Shown here: positions 37,292 to 46,485 of the stretch, in pieces
How positions within the stretch are numbered: position 1 is the stretch's first letter
Layout of the letters: each line of letters starts with the position of its first letter
Origin: Crocinitomicaceae bacterium
GTDB taxonomy: Bacteria > Bacteroidota > Bacteroidia > Flavobacteriales_D > Crocinitomicaceae
Direction: 5' to 3'
DNA length: 54,241 nucleotides
Assembly: GCA_002709305.1 (NCBI GenBank)
Contig: PAQM01000020.1
Location: forward strand, 1-54,241
Notes under the pieces: generated by a model
What the model was told of the DNA's origin: nothing
Database searches by the model: none
The model's input: the letters and a program-made list of their open reading frames with translations, nothing else
Made by a program: the position numbers and the translations under genes

Positions 37292-37636
37292 ATGAAGAAG
37301 AAAAAGAAAATAAATATCGTATTTTCTACAAATCCAAATTTTGATTATTCATATGAAGATAATGGATGTGAAGTAGAAGATGTACCATATAATAAACAGT
37401 GTTTATATGTCTCTATAGATAGAAAAGGACGCGCTGGAAAAGAGGTCACTTTAATTGAAGGTTTTATTGGTTCTAATAATCAATTAAAAGATTTATCAAA
37501 ATTACTTAAAAGTAGTTTTGGAGTTGGAGGTGGATTTAAGAATGGTGATATATTTCTTCAAGGTAATTTTAAAGAAAAAGTATTTGATTTTTTAATAAAA
37601 CAAGGGTTTAATGTTAAGAAAAAAGGAGGTAGATAA
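37292..37636 (+). CDS. SUI1/eIF1-family translation factor (YciH-like)
   Basis: A 114-residue protein whose C-terminal 75 residues form a SUI1 domain: LYVSIDRKGRAGKEVTLIEG, a helix LKDLSKLLKSSFG, then VGGGFKNGDIFLQGN and a terminal KVFDFLIKQGF helix. The basic N-terminus MKKKKK is followed by a segment with two Cys that replaces the zinc ribbon of longer homologues. Bacterial YciH is thought to bind the 30S subunit and check initiation complexes, as eIF1 does; the cellular role is not settled. It is probably cotranscribed with the SiaB-like gene. Confidence 0.85.
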   Translation: MKKKKKINIVFSTNPNFDYSYEDNGCEVEDVPYNKQCLYVSIDRKGRAGKEVTLIEGFIGSNNQLKDLSKLLKSSFGVGGGFKNGDIFLQGNFKEKVFDFLIKQGFNVKKKGGR

Positions 37637-37705
37637 AATAATTAATGTGTAATTTTTTACTCTATAATTTTCTAAGAGAACAGAAATACTTTTATCTTTA
37701 CCCTA

Positions 37706-38254
37706 ATGGAACGCCAAGTGATTCTTAATTCAAAGCACTTTGAACTGACGATTAATCGCCTTTGCTACCAACTCATTGAGATTCACAATGATTTTTCTAA
37801 TACTGTATTAATTGGTTTACAACCAAGAGGTGTTAATCTTTTAACTCGTGTTAAAAAACGTTTAGAAAAAATTTTAGAAAAAAAGGTTGTTTGTGGAAAA
37901 TTAGATATCACTTTTTATAGAGATGACTTTAGACGTAGAGAATCAACACTTATACCAAGTACTACAAATATTGATTTTGTAATTGAAAGCAAAAATGTTG
38001 TTCTAATGGATGATGTTTTATATACTGGTAGAACAATTCGTTCAGGTTTAGATGCTATGTTAGCGTTTGGGCGACCAAAAAAAGTTGAATTATTAACATT
38101 AGTTGATCGAAGATTTACAAGAGACTTGCCTATTCAAGCAGATTATGTAGGAAAAACTGTAGATACATTAGTTTCTGAACGTGTAGCAGTTGAATGGGAG
38201 GAAATAGAAGGAGAAGATAAAGTAGTACTTTTTACACCTGATTTAGATGGATAG
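37706..38254 (+). CDS. pyrR: PyrR bifunctional regulator / uracil phosphoribosyltransferase
   Basis: A 182-residue phosphoribosyltransferase-fold protein. The PRPP loop is VVLMDDVLYTGRTIRSG (residues about 95-111) with PyrR-type IGLQPRGVNL and DITFYRDDFRRR segments. In Bacillus PyrR binds UMP and pyr mRNA to cause attenuation and also makes UMP from uracil. I see no terminator/antiterminator structure in the 69-base leader (37637-37705), so here it may act only as an enzyme or on a site elsewhere. It overlaps pyrB by 8 bases, indicating coupling of the two. Confidence 0.92.
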   Translation: MERQVILNSKHFELTINRLCYQLIEIHNDFSNTVLIGLQPRGVNLLTRVKKRLEKILEKKVVCGKLDITFYRDDFRRRESTLIPSTTNIDFVIESKNVVLMDDVLYTGRTIRSGLDAMLAFGRPKKVELLTLVDRRFTRDLPIQADYVGKTVDTLVSERVAVEWEEIEGEDKVVLFTPDLDG

Positions 38255-39179
38255 TTTAAGCGTAGAACATTTAGTGGGTATAGAAGACCTAACTAAAAAA
38301 GATATTGAAATTATTTTTAAAACTGCAGATGCTTTTAAGGAAGTTATTAATCGACCAATTAAAAAAGTACCATCATTAAGAGATATAACTATTGCTAATT
38401 TATTTTTTGAGAATTCTACTAGAACTAGATTGTCTTTTGAGTTAGCTGAAAAAAGAATGTCAGCAGATATAGTCAATTTTTCTGCTTCAAGTAGCTCTTT
38501 AAAAAAGGGTGAAACACTTATTGATACAGTGAATAATATTCTTGCAATGAAAATTGATATGGTAGTAATGAGACACCCTGTTCCTGGTGCTGCTAAATTT
38601 TTATCTGAACGTGTTGATGCTAAGATTATTAATGCAGGTGATGGCACTCATGAACATCCCACTCAAGCACTATTGGATGCATATTCAATTCGAGAAAGAT
38701 TAGGTTCAGTTAAGGGTAAAAAGGTTGTTATTATTGGTGATATTATTCATTCTAGGGTTGCTTTATCTAACATTTATTGTCTTCAAAAACTTGGGGCCGA
38801 AGTTATGGTTTGTGGTCCAACAACATTAATTCCAAAATATATTGATAAATTGGGTGTTAAAGTTGAGAATAGTTTGCAAAAGGCTCTAGGGTGGTGTGAT
38901 GTTGCAAATGTTTTGAGAATTCAACTGGAACGTCAAGATATTAAATATTTCCCATCACTTCGTGAATATTCTATGCAATATTGTTTAACAAAATCAATGA
39001 TTGATAATCTTTCTAAAGAAATTGTAATAATGCATCCTGGTCCAATTAATAGAGGAGTTGAAATAACAACTGATGTGGCAGATTCTCAACAAGCAATTAT
39101 CTTGGATCAAGTTGAAAATGGTGTTGCAATTCGAATGTCTGTAATTTATTTATTAGCTTCTAAAATTAATAGGGAGTAG
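38247..39179 (+). CDS. pyrB: Aspartate carbamoyltransferase catalytic subunit
   Basis: A 310-residue transcarbamylase that condenses carbamoyl phosphate and aspartate in de novo pyrimidine synthesis. The carbamoyl-phosphate site is FFENSTRTRLSFE (residues about 52-64), followed by MRHPVPGAA and the conserved DGTHEHPTQALLD. The C-terminal aspartate domain has HPGPINRGVEI. There is no pyrI regulatory subunit next to it, so the enzyme is probably an unregulated trimer or combined with PyrC-like partners elsewhere. The start lies inside the end of pyrR. Confidence 0.96.
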   Translation: MDSLSVEHLVGIEDLTKKDIEIIFKTADAFKEVINRPIKKVPSLRDITIANLFFENSTRTRLSFELAEKRMSADIVNFSASSSSLKKGETLIDTVNNILAMKIDMVVMRHPVPGAAKFLSERVDAKIINAGDGTHEHPTQALLDAYSIRERLGSVKGKKVVIIGDIIHSRVALSNIYCLQKLGAEVMVCGPTTLIPKYIDKLGVKVENSLQKALGWCDVANVLRIQLERQDIKYFPSLREYSMQYCLTKSMIDNLSKEIVIMHPGPINRGVEITTDVADSQQAIILDQVENGVAIRMSVIYLLASKINRE

Positions 39180-39216
39180 AGTATTTTTAATTAAATTTGA
39201 GTTAAAATCATTAATA

Positions 39217-39552
39217 ATGGATTTTATAGTCAGTAAAAATAATGATATAGCGATTATTACAACAAAAGTTGAAAAGTTGAATACTTCTAACTCTTCTTCT
39301 TTAAAAGCTGAATTAGTTCTTTTAGGTAAAGAAAATTTTAATAAAATTGTAATTGATATGTCTTTTACTAAATATTGTGATTCTTCTGGTTTGAGTGCTA
39401 TACTTATTGCTAATCGAATGTGTAAAGATAATGGTGGTCAATTTTATTTATGTGGATTAATGCCAAATGTTCAAAAGTTAATTGAAATTGCTCAATTAGA
39501 TAGAGTTTTAAAAATTTCACCTAATCAGGAAGATGCATTAGCTAAGATATAA
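39217..39552 (+). CDS. STAS-domain protein (anti-sigma factor antagonist-like)
   Basis: A 111-residue single STAS domain. The conserved loop FTKYCDSSGLSAILIANRMC holds the serine pair that partner-switching kinases phosphorylate in SpoIIAA and RsbV. The flanking strands IAIITTKVEKLNT and KIVIDMSF fit the fold. STAS-RNase Z gene pairing is common in Bacteroidota; here 4 bases separate the two. The SiaB-like kinase 2 kb upstream could be its kinase, but this is a guess from fold and distance. No PP2C phosphatase or sigma factor is nearby. Confidence 0.88.
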   Translation: MDFIVSKNNDIAIITTKVEKLNTSNSSSLKAELVLLGKENFNKIVIDMSFTKYCDSSGLSAILIANRMCKDNGGQFYLCGLMPNVQKLIEIAQLDRVLKISPNQEDALAKI

Positions 39553-39556
39553 TTTT

Positions 39557-40468
39557 GTGCATTTTTCAGTAACTATTTTAGGAAGTGGTTCAGCTTTACC
39601 AACTAAAAGAAGGAATCCGACATCACAATATGTAGAGTGTAATGGTAGGCATATCCTCATAGATTGCGGTGAGGGTACTCAACTTCAGATTCGTAAGTTT
39701 GGGGTTAAATTACAACGTATTGATTATATATTAATTTCTCATTTACATGGTGATCATTATTTTGGTTTGATAGGCCTTCTTAGTTCAATGCATTTATTGG
39801 GAAGAATTAAACCTATTAGTGTATATGGGCCTAAAGGGTTGAAGGAGATTATAGAAATTCAGTTAAATTATGCTAAATCTACTTTAGGATTTGAATTACA
39901 CTTTTTTGTTTTGGATGCTAAGTCTAATGGTTGTTTTTTTGAAGATAATATTTTAAGTATATATCATTTTCCGCTTTGTCATACTGTTCCAACTATTGGG
40001 TATTTAATAAAAGAAAAAAAAAGAAATCGAAATATAAAGAAAGAACTTGCAGTTTCTGATGGTGTTAAAATAGAATACATGAACACTCTAAAAAAAGGTA
40101 GGGATGTTATTGATGAAAATGGAAATGTTATATCATTTAAGAAATATACTAATCCGCCTATAGAACCAAGATCTTATGCTTTTTGTTCGGATACTAATTA
40201 TTATGAGGATATTATACCTTTTATTACTAATTCATCTACACTTTATCATGAAGCTACTTTTACGGAAGAGTTTGTTGATAGGGCTAAATCTACCTTTCAT
40301 TCAACAGCAATTCAGGCAGCTATGATTGCAAAAAAAGCTAAAGTTAATAGATTGTTAATGGGGCATTTAAGTGCACGTTATAATACAGGAGATTTACATG
40401 TTTTAGAGGCTAAAACTATTTTTGAAAATTGCGAAGTAGTTGAAGACGGTGTAACCTATTCTGTATAG
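39557..40468 (+). CDS. rnz: Ribonuclease Z
   Basis: A 303-residue metallo-beta-lactamase-fold nuclease that removes 3' trailers from tRNA precursors. The zinc motif is SHLHGDHYFGL (residues about 60-70), with other ligands in HFPLCHTVPTIGY, FCSDTNYYED and LMGHLSARY. The start is GTG at 39557, which places VTILGSGSALPT at the N-terminus as in other RNase Z enzymes; no ATG is available upstream in frame before the STAS stop. The exosite arm (residues about 150-200) is Lys/Arg-rich, as expected for tRNA binding. Confidence 0.94.
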   Translation: MHFSVTILGSGSALPTKRRNPTSQYVECNGRHILIDCGEGTQLQIRKFGVKLQRIDYILISHLHGDHYFGLIGLLSSMHLLGRIKPISVYGPKGLKEIIEIQLNYAKSTLGFELHFFVLDAKSNGCFFEDNILSIYHFPLCHTVPTIGYLIKEKKRNRNIKKELAVSDGVKIEYMNTLKKGRDVIDENGNVISFKKYTNPPIEPRSYAFCSDTNYYEDIIPFITNSSTLYHEATFTEEFVDRAKSTFHSTAIQAAMIAKKAKVNRLLMGHLSARYNTGDLHVLEAKTIFENCEVVEDGVTYSV

Positions 40469-40537
40469 TCACAGTTTTTAACTGAAAAAAGTGAATAAGT
40501 TCTACTTTTTTTAATTAAATCCATTTTGTTTGTTGAT

Positions 40538-40547
40538 TATATTTGGA
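40538..40547 (+). promoter_or_regulatory. Bacteroidota-type -7 element before parE
   Basis: TATATTTGGA matches TAnnTTTGnA exactly, 24 bases before the ATG at 40572. It overlaps the first codons of a longer in-frame reading from TTG 40530, which argues for the 40572 start. There is no clear -33 box. Confidence 0.45.
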
Positions 40548-40571
40548 AGTTATCCAATAATTCTATCTAAA

Positions 40572-42443
40572 ATGGAACAAAATCAATATACTGAAGAGAA
40601 TATTCGTTCTCTAGATTGGAAAGAACATATACGACTAAGGCCTGGAATGTATATTGGTAAGTTAGGTTCAGGATCCTCTGCTGATGATGGAATATATATT
40701 TTAGTTAAAGAAATTATTGATAATTGTATTGATGAGTTTGTCATGGGGAATGGTAAAATTATTGATGTTAAAATTAAAGATGGTATTGTTTCAGTAAGAG
40801 ATTATGGTCGAGGTATTCCTCTAGGTAAGGTCATAGATGTAGTTTCCAAAATTAATACTGGAGGTAAATATGATTCTAAAGCGTTTAAAAAATCTGTTGG
40901 TTTAAATGGAGTTGGTTCTAAAGCTGTAAATGCATTGTCTTCTTATTTTATGGTTTATGCTGTTCGTGATGGTGAAAAGAAATCTGCAACATTTGAGAGA
41001 GGTGTTCTAATTGATGATTCTAAAGTTGAAAAGACTGATGAAAATAATGGAACATATGTTGAGTTTATTGCAGATGAGATGGTTTTTAAGAAGTATAATT
41101 ATAAAAAAGCTTATCTCGAAAAGATGATATGGAATTATTGTTATCTAAATAGAGGTTTGACTATAAAGCTGAATGGTGAAAGATTTTTATCTAAAAATGG
41201 ATTGAAAGATTTATTAGAAGATAATATGGATGGGGATCCTTTATATCCTATTATTCATTTAGAAGGAGATGACATTGAGATAGCTTTTACTCACGGTAAG
41301 ACATACGGTGAAGATTATTATTCTTTTGTAAATGGTCAGCATACAACACAAGGTGGAACACATCAGAGTGCTTTTAGAGAATCTGTAGCTAAAGTTATTA
41401 AAGATTTTTATGGTAAGAATTATGAGTCTTCTGATATTCGACAGTCTATTGTTGCTGCTGTTTCAGTCAAAGTAATTGAGCCTGTATTTGAATCTCAAAC
41501 TAAGACTAAGCTTGGTTCATTAGAGATAGAACCTGGAGGTAAATCTATGCGTGCATTTGTCAATGATTTTTTAAAAGAAAAATTAGATAATTTTTTGCAT
41601 AGGAATCCAGAAATAGTTGAGATTCTTGAAAAGAAAATTAAACAATCTGAAAAAGAAAGAAAAGAGCTTTCTGGTATTAGAAAAATAGCTAGAGAAAGAG
41701 CTAAGAAAGCAAATCTTCATAATAAAAAATTAAGAGATTGCAGGATTCATTTAACAGATTTGAAAAAAGAAGAACGAGAAGACACAATGTTATTTATTAC
41801 AGAGGGAGACTCTGCAAGTGGTTCAATTACTAAATCTCGAAATATTAATACTCAGGCTGTTTTTTCTTTAAAAGGAAAACCTCTTAATAGTTATGGACTA
41901 ACAAAGAAAGTAGTTTATGAAAATGAAGAGTTTAATTTAATTCAAGCAGCTTTAGATATAGAGGAAGGTTTAGATGATTTACGTTATAATAAAATTGTAA
42001 TAGCAACAGATGCTGATGTTGATGGAATGCATATAAGGTTATTATTGCTTACATTCTTTTTACAGTTTTTTCCTGATTTGATAAAACGAGGACATGTTTA
42101 TGTTTTAGAGACGCCTTTATTTAGAGTTAGAAATAAGGATAAGACGATATATTGCTATTCTAATCAAGAACGAATAAAAGCAATAAATGAGTTAGGAAAA
42201 AATCCAGAAATCACTCGTTTTAAAGGTTTGGGGGAAATTTCACCAAATGAGTTTAAATATTTTATTGGCGATGATATTCGTTTAGAGCCAGTAATTTTAT
42301 CAAAGGAAGCATCAATTGATTCTATATTATCCTATTTTATGGGTAAAAATACTCAAGAAAGACAAGAATTTATTATTGATAATTTACGAGTAGAAGAAGA
42401 TTTAAACGACGACCAAATAGAAAATTTAGATAAAGCATCATAG
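40572..42443 (+). CDS. parE: DNA topoisomerase IV subunit B
   Basis: A 623-residue ATPase subunit of a type IIA topoisomerase. GHKL motifs are present: [33 protein letters not shown], and the transducer lysine region [13 protein letters not shown]. The TOPRIM domain has TEGDSASG and [10 protein letters not shown], then the C-terminal RFKGLGEI. The start was set at ATG 40572 ([16 protein letters not shown]) because the 14 upstream codons from TTG look non-coding and overlap a -7 element. The pairing with an 883-residue A subunit 2 bases later and the length favour topoisomerase IV over gyrase. Confidence 0.92.
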   Translation: MEQNQYTEENIRSLDWKEHIRLRPGMYIGKLGSGSSADDGIYILVKEIIDNCIDEFVMGNGKIIDVKIKDGIVSVRDYGRGIPLGKVIDVVSKINTGGKYDSKAFKKSVGLNGVGSKAVNALSSYFMVYAVRDGEKKSATFERGVLIDDSKVEKTDENNGTYVEFIADEMVFKKYNYKKAYLEKMIWNYCYLNRGLTIKLNGERFLSKNGLKDLLEDNMDGDPLYPIIHLEGDDIEIAFTHGKTYGEDYYSFVNGQHTTQGGTHQSAFRESVAKVIKDFYGKNYESSDIRQSIVAAVSVKVIEPVFESQTKTKLGSLEIEPGGKSMRAFVNDFLKEKLDNFLHRNPEIVEILEKKIKQSEKERKELSGIRKIARERAKKANLHNKKLRDCRIHLTDLKKEEREDTMLFITEGDSASGSITKSRNINTQAVFSLKGKPLNSYGLTKKVVYENEEFNLIQAALDIEEGLDDLRYNKIVIATDADVDGMHIRLLLLTFFLQFFPDLIKRGHVYVLETPLFRVRNKDKTIYCYSNQERIKAINELGKNPEITRFKGLGEISPNEFKYFIGDDIRLEPVILSKEASIDSILSYFMGKNTQERQEFIIDNLRVEEDLNDDQIENLDKAS

Positions 42444-42445
42444 AT

Positions 42446-45097
42446 ATGACGGATGAAAATGAAGAATTAGATGGAAATGAATTTAATTCAGATTCAGTTA
42501 GTGATAATATAATTCCAGTAAGTGGATTGTATGAAAATTGGTTTTTAGATTATGCTTCATATGTAATCCTTGAGCGTGCTGTACCTTCGTTATATGATGG
42601 TTTGAAACCAGTGCAGAGGAGAATATTACACTCTATGAAAGAGATGGATGATGGACGTTACAATAAAGTAGCAAATATTATAGGAAATACTATGAAATAT
42701 CATCCTCATGGAGATGCTTCTATTGGAGATGCTTTAGTCCATTTGGGCCAAAAAGATATTTTAATAGACTGTCAAGGTAATTGGGGTAATACATTGACTG
42801 GAGATGGAGCTGCTGCTCCACGTTATATTGAAGCTAGGATTTCGAAGCTTGCTGCACATATTGTTTTTAATCCTAAAACAACTAATTGGATTAAAAGTTA
42901 TGATGGGCGTAATAATGAACCTGATAAATTACCGGTTAAATTTCCTTTATTACTCGCTCATGGAGCTGAAGGTATTGCTGTTGGTATGGCTTGTAAGATT
43001 ATGCCTCATAATTTCATTGAACTAATAGAGCAGTCTATAAATCATTTAAGAGGTAAGAAAGTTACAATATATCCTGATTTTCCTAATGGAGGTATGATAG
43101 ATGTATCAAACTATAATGATGGCTTAAGAGGGGGTAAAATTCGTGTTAGAGCTAAATTAAGTAAAAAAGATAATAAGACTTTGTTAGTTACAGAAGTACC
43201 TTATGGTACGACTACATCATTGATTGATTCTATTTTAAAGGCTAATGATAAGGGTAAAATTAAAATTAAGAAGGTAGAAGACAATACTGCTGCAACAGCA
43301 GAAGTTGTTATTCATCTTGCATCTGGTGTTTCTCCAGATAAATCAATAGATGCTTTATATGCATTTACTGATTGCGAGGTTTCTATTTCACCTAATTCAT
43401 CTGTGATTGATTCAGAAAAACCTCGATTTATTGGTGTTTCAGAAATATTAAAAGTTAATACAGATAATACTGTTAATTTATTAAAAAAAGAACTTGAAAT
43501 TCGTTTAGATGAATTACAACTTCAGTGGCATTTTTCTACTTTGGAAAAAATATTTATTAATGAAGAAATGTACATTGATTTTAAGAATTATGATGATAAA
43601 CAAAATTTATATGATTATCTGTATAAATCTTTTGAGCCTTTTCAAAAGAAATTAATTCGTAAAATAAATGATGATGATTTACATCGTTTAACCCAAATTC
43701 CAATGATTAGAATAACTCGTTTTGATTCTAATAAAGCTGATGACAAGATTTCTAGGATTGAGAATGATATAGTAGATGTAAAATCTAAACTATCTAATTT
43801 AATCCAATATTCAATAGATTATTTTAAAGACTTAAAAAAGCGTTTTGGTGAGGGTAGATCTAGGAAATCAGAAATAAAAACTTTTGATTCTATAAATGCT
43901 TCTAAAGTGATTATATCAAACAAGAAATTGTATGTTGATTATACTGAAGGTTTTATCGGTTATGGTATTAAAAAGGCTGATTATATAACAGATTGTTCAG
44001 AGATAGATGATATTATTCTATTTTTTGATACTGGAAAGATGATGGTAACTAAAATTTCAGATAAAAAGTTTGTAGGAAAAGGAATTGTATATTGTAATGT
44101 TTGGAAAAAAAGTGATAAACGTACTGTTTATCATTTAATATATAGGGATGGGAAAGTTGGTCCAGCAATGATGAAACGTTTTAATGTTAATTCAATTACA
44201 CGTGATACTGAATACGATTTAACAAAAGGAACTAAGGGGTCAAAGCTTTTATATTTTAGTGTCCACCCTAATGGTGAGAGAGAAGTTGTTACAGTTATTC
44301 TTAGAGCCCGTCCTCACCTAAAGCGTTTAAGGTTTGATATTGATTTAGGAGACTTAATAATTAAAGGTAGATCTGCTAAAGGGAATAGAGTAACAAAGGA
44401 ACTAGTGTCAAAAATTATCCAAAAAGAAGTTGGAGGCTCAACATTAGCTGCTCGTAAAATTTGGTTTGATTCTATTATTGGACGTTTAAATGATGAAAAT
44501 AGAGGTAAATTTCTTGGTGAATTTAAAGGTGAAGATAAAATTTTAACTTTATATAAATCAGGTGAATATAGGTTAACTAATTTTGATTTGTCTACACATT
44601 TTGATGATGATTTATTACATATTGAAAAGTGGTATCCTAAACGTCCATTATCTGTTGTTTATTATGACGGAGAAAAAGATAAACATTATTGTAAGCGTTT
44701 TTTATGTGAAGTGACATCTGATAAAAAAGTAATGTTTATTTCGGAGGCAGAGGGTTCATATATGAATATTGTTTCTACATCATATAAACCTAAGGTGCGA
44801 ATTATTTTTAATAAGTTATTAAAAGCTACAAAAAAAATGTCTGATAAGATAGTTTCTGTAGATGAATTTATTGATATAAAAGGTATGAAATCTCAAGGTA
44901 ATCAACTGACAAAATTTAAAGTAAAAGAAATTATACTTGATCATGAAATTGATGGTGGTGAACCATGGCCAGAAGAAGAAAATATATCTGAAGAAATAGT
45001 TGAAATTCAAGTTCAAGATGATGTTTTGTCAGATACAGTTGAATGGGATGTTAAACCTAATGTTAATATAAATTCAGACCAGACTAAATTATTTTAG
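42446..45097 (+). CDS. parC: DNA topoisomerase IV subunit A
   Basis: An 883-residue breakage-reunion subunit. The winged-helix domain begins YENWFLDYASYVILERAVP and contains the quinolone region KYHPHGDASIGDALVHLGQ (residues 84-102) and the catalytic tyrosine Y127 in APRYIEARIS. The tower and coiled-coil region follow, then a degenerate C-terminal beta-pinwheel ending in an acidic tail (EEENISEEIVEIQVQDD). No GyrA-box (QRRGGKG) is visible, consistent with ParC and not GyrA. With ParE it decatenates daughter chromosomes. Ala91 stands where E. coli ParC has the quinolone-contacting Ser80. Confidence 0.93.
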   Translation: MTDENEELDGNEFNSDSVSDNIIPVSGLYENWFLDYASYVILERAVPSLYDGLKPVQRRILHSMKEMDDGRYNKVANIIGNTMKYHPHGDASIGDALVHLGQKDILIDCQGNWGNTLTGDGAAAPRYIEARISKLAAHIVFNPKTTNWIKSYDGRNNEPDKLPVKFPLLLAHGAEGIAVGMACKIMPHNFIELIEQSINHLRGKKVTIYPDFPNGGMIDVSNYNDGLRGGKIRVRAKLSKKDNKTLLVTEVPYGTTTSLIDSILKANDKGKIKIKKVEDNTAATAEVVIHLASGVSPDKSIDALYAFTDCEVSISPNSSVIDSEKPRFIGVSEILKVNTDNTVNLLKKELEIRLDELQLQWHFSTLEKIFINEEMYIDFKNYDDKQNLYDYLYKSFEPFQKKLIRKINDDDLHRLTQIPMIRITRFDSNKADDKISRIENDIVDVKSKLSNLIQYSIDYFKDLKKRFGEGRSRKSEIKTFDSINASKVIISNKKLYVDYTEGFIGYGIKKADYITDCSEIDDIILFFDTGKMMVTKISDKKFVGKGIVYCNVWKKSDKRTVYHLIYRDGKVGPAMMKRFNVNSITRDTEYDLTKGTKGSKLLYFSVHPNGEREVVTVILRARPHLKRLRFDIDLGDLIIKGRSAKGNRVTKELVSKIIQKEVGGSTLAARKIWFDSIIGRLNDENRGKFLGEFKGEDKILTLYKSGEYRLTNFDLSTHFDDDLLHIEKWYPKRPLSVVYYDGEKDKHYCKRFLCEVTSDKKVMFISEAEGSYMNIVSTSYKPKVRIIFNKLLKATKKMSDKIVSVDEFIDIKGMKSQGNQLTKFKVKEIILDHEIDGGEPWPEEENISEEIVEIQVQDDVLSDTVEWDVKPNVNINSDQTKLF

Positions 45098-45107
45098 AAA
45101 TTATTCT

Positions 45108-45141
45108 TTTGACTTTTTCTTATTGAACTGTTATTTTTGTA
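45108..45141 (+). promoter_or_regulatory. Predicted rocD promoter
   Basis: TTTG at 45108-45111, a 20-base spacer and TATTTTTGTA at 45132-45141 fit both Bacteroidota promoter elements. The predicted leader of about 70 bases contains the inverted repeat at 45159-45184. Confidence 0.5.
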
Positions 45142-45158
45142 TTATAAGTTACTATGTA

Positions 45159-45184
45159 CATTGATTATCATAAGTGTATCAATG
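45159..45184. repeat. 7-bp inverted repeat in the rocD leader
   Basis: CATTGAT (45159-45165) and ATCAATG (45178-45184) are exact complements 12 bases apart, downstream of the predicted rocD promoter. The spacing suits a dimeric regulator or a small mRNA hairpin. No T-tract follows directly enough to call a terminator of parC. Confidence 0.45.
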
Positions 45185-45219
45185 ATTTTTTGTTAAATAT
45201 TTCCATTTAAAAGAATAAT

Positions 45220-46461
45220 ATGAATACAATTACTGAAAAACTATCATCTAATGATTTAATTACTTTAGAAGAAAAACATGGTGCCCATAATTATCATCCA
45301 TTAGAAGTTGTTTTAGAAAAAGGAAAAGGTGTTTATGTTTGGGATGTTGAGGGAAATAAATATTTTGACTTTTTATCGGCTTATTCTGCTGTAAATCAAG
45401 GACATTGTCATCCTAAAATAATTAGTGCATTAAATACTCAATCAAAAGTTTTAACCCTTACTTCGAGAGCTTTTTATAATAATATTTTAGGTGTTTATGA
45501 AAAATATATTACAGAATATTTTGGTTATGATAAGGTTCTTCCTATGAATACTGGAGTAGAGGGAGGAGAAACTGCCAACAAATTAGCAAGGAAATGGGGT
45601 TATTTGAAAAAAAATATCAAAGATAATAAGGCCAGAATAATTTTTGCTAAAGGAAATTTTTGGGGTAGAACATTAGCTGCAATTTCAAGTTCTGATGATC
45701 CACTCTCATATGAAGGATTTGGTCCATATATGCCGGGATATGATTTAATTCCATATAATGATTTATCATCGTTGGAAAATGAATTTAAAGACCCAAATGT
45801 TTGTGCATTTATGGTTGAACCAATTCAAGGTGAAGCTGGTGTAGTTGTTCCAGACGAAGGATATTTGAAAGGAATTAGAAAGCTTTGTGATAAATATAAT
45901 GTATTGTTTATAGCTGATGAAGTTCAAACTGGAATTGGAAGAACGGGTAAGATTTTAGCTTGTGATCATGAAAATGTTAAACCCGATATTTTAATTCTTG
46001 GGAAAGCCCTATCAGGTGGGGTTTTTCCAGTTTCTGCTGTCTTAGCCAATGATGAGATTATGATGTGTATTAAACCTGGAGAACATGGCTCAACCTTTGG
46101 TGGTAACCCACTTGCATGTGTTGTAGCTATGGCTGCTTTGGATGTTATTAAGAATGAAAAATTGTCTGAAAATGCTGAATCATTAGGTAATTTATTTCGA
46201 AAAGAAATGAATCGTATTATTGCAGGTACAGAGTTAGTTAGTTCTGTTAGGGGAAAAGGATTATTAAATGCTATTATAATTAACGATACACAAGAGAGTG
46301 AAACAGCATGGAATTTGTGTTGTCAGCTAAAAAATAATGGTTTATTAGCTAAACCAACTCATGGAAATATCATTAGATTCGCACCTCCTTTAGTTATGAC
46401 AGAGAAAGAACTGTTAGAATGTATTAATATTATTGAAAAAACAATTAATGAATTTCATTAA
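45220..46461 (+). CDS. rocD: Ornithine aminotransferase
   Basis: A 413-residue PLP-dependent class III aminotransferase. Ornithine-specific features include [18 protein letters not shown] at the N-terminus, [15 protein letters not shown], and [21 protein letters not shown]. The PLP-binding lysine lies in [15 protein letters not shown] and the aspartate in [14 protein letters not shown]. It converts ornithine and 2-oxoglutarate to glutamate-5-semialdehyde and glutamate, linking arginine catabolism to proline. It has its own predicted promoter and is 24 bases from the next gene. Confidence 0.94.
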   Translation: MNTITEKLSSNDLITLEEKHGAHNYHPLEVVLEKGKGVYVWDVEGNKYFDFLSAYSAVNQGHCHPKIISALNTQSKVLTLTSRAFYNNILGVYEKYITEYFGYDKVLPMNTGVEGGETANKLARKWGYLKKNIKDNKARIIFAKGNFWGRTLAAISSSDDPLSYEGFGPYMPGYDLIPYNDLSSLENEFKDPNVCAFMVEPIQGEAGVVVPDEGYLKGIRKLCDKYNVLFIADEVQTGIGRTGKILACDHENVKPDILILGKALSGGVFPVSAVLANDEIMMCIKPGEHGSTFGGNPLACVVAMAALDVIKNEKLSENAESLGNLFRKEMNRIIAGTELVSSVRGKGLLNAIIINDTQESETAWNLCCQLKNNGLLAKPTHGNIIRFAPPLVMTEKELLECINIIEKTINEFH

Positions 46462-46485
46462 AGTTTAATCTATAAAAGAAATTGT

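Noticed and set aside
37693-37702. TATCTTTACC just before pyrR as a promoter -7 element
   Set aside because: The G of the TTTG core is missing, there is no -33 box, and it lies only 3 bases before the ATG, which would leave no leader.
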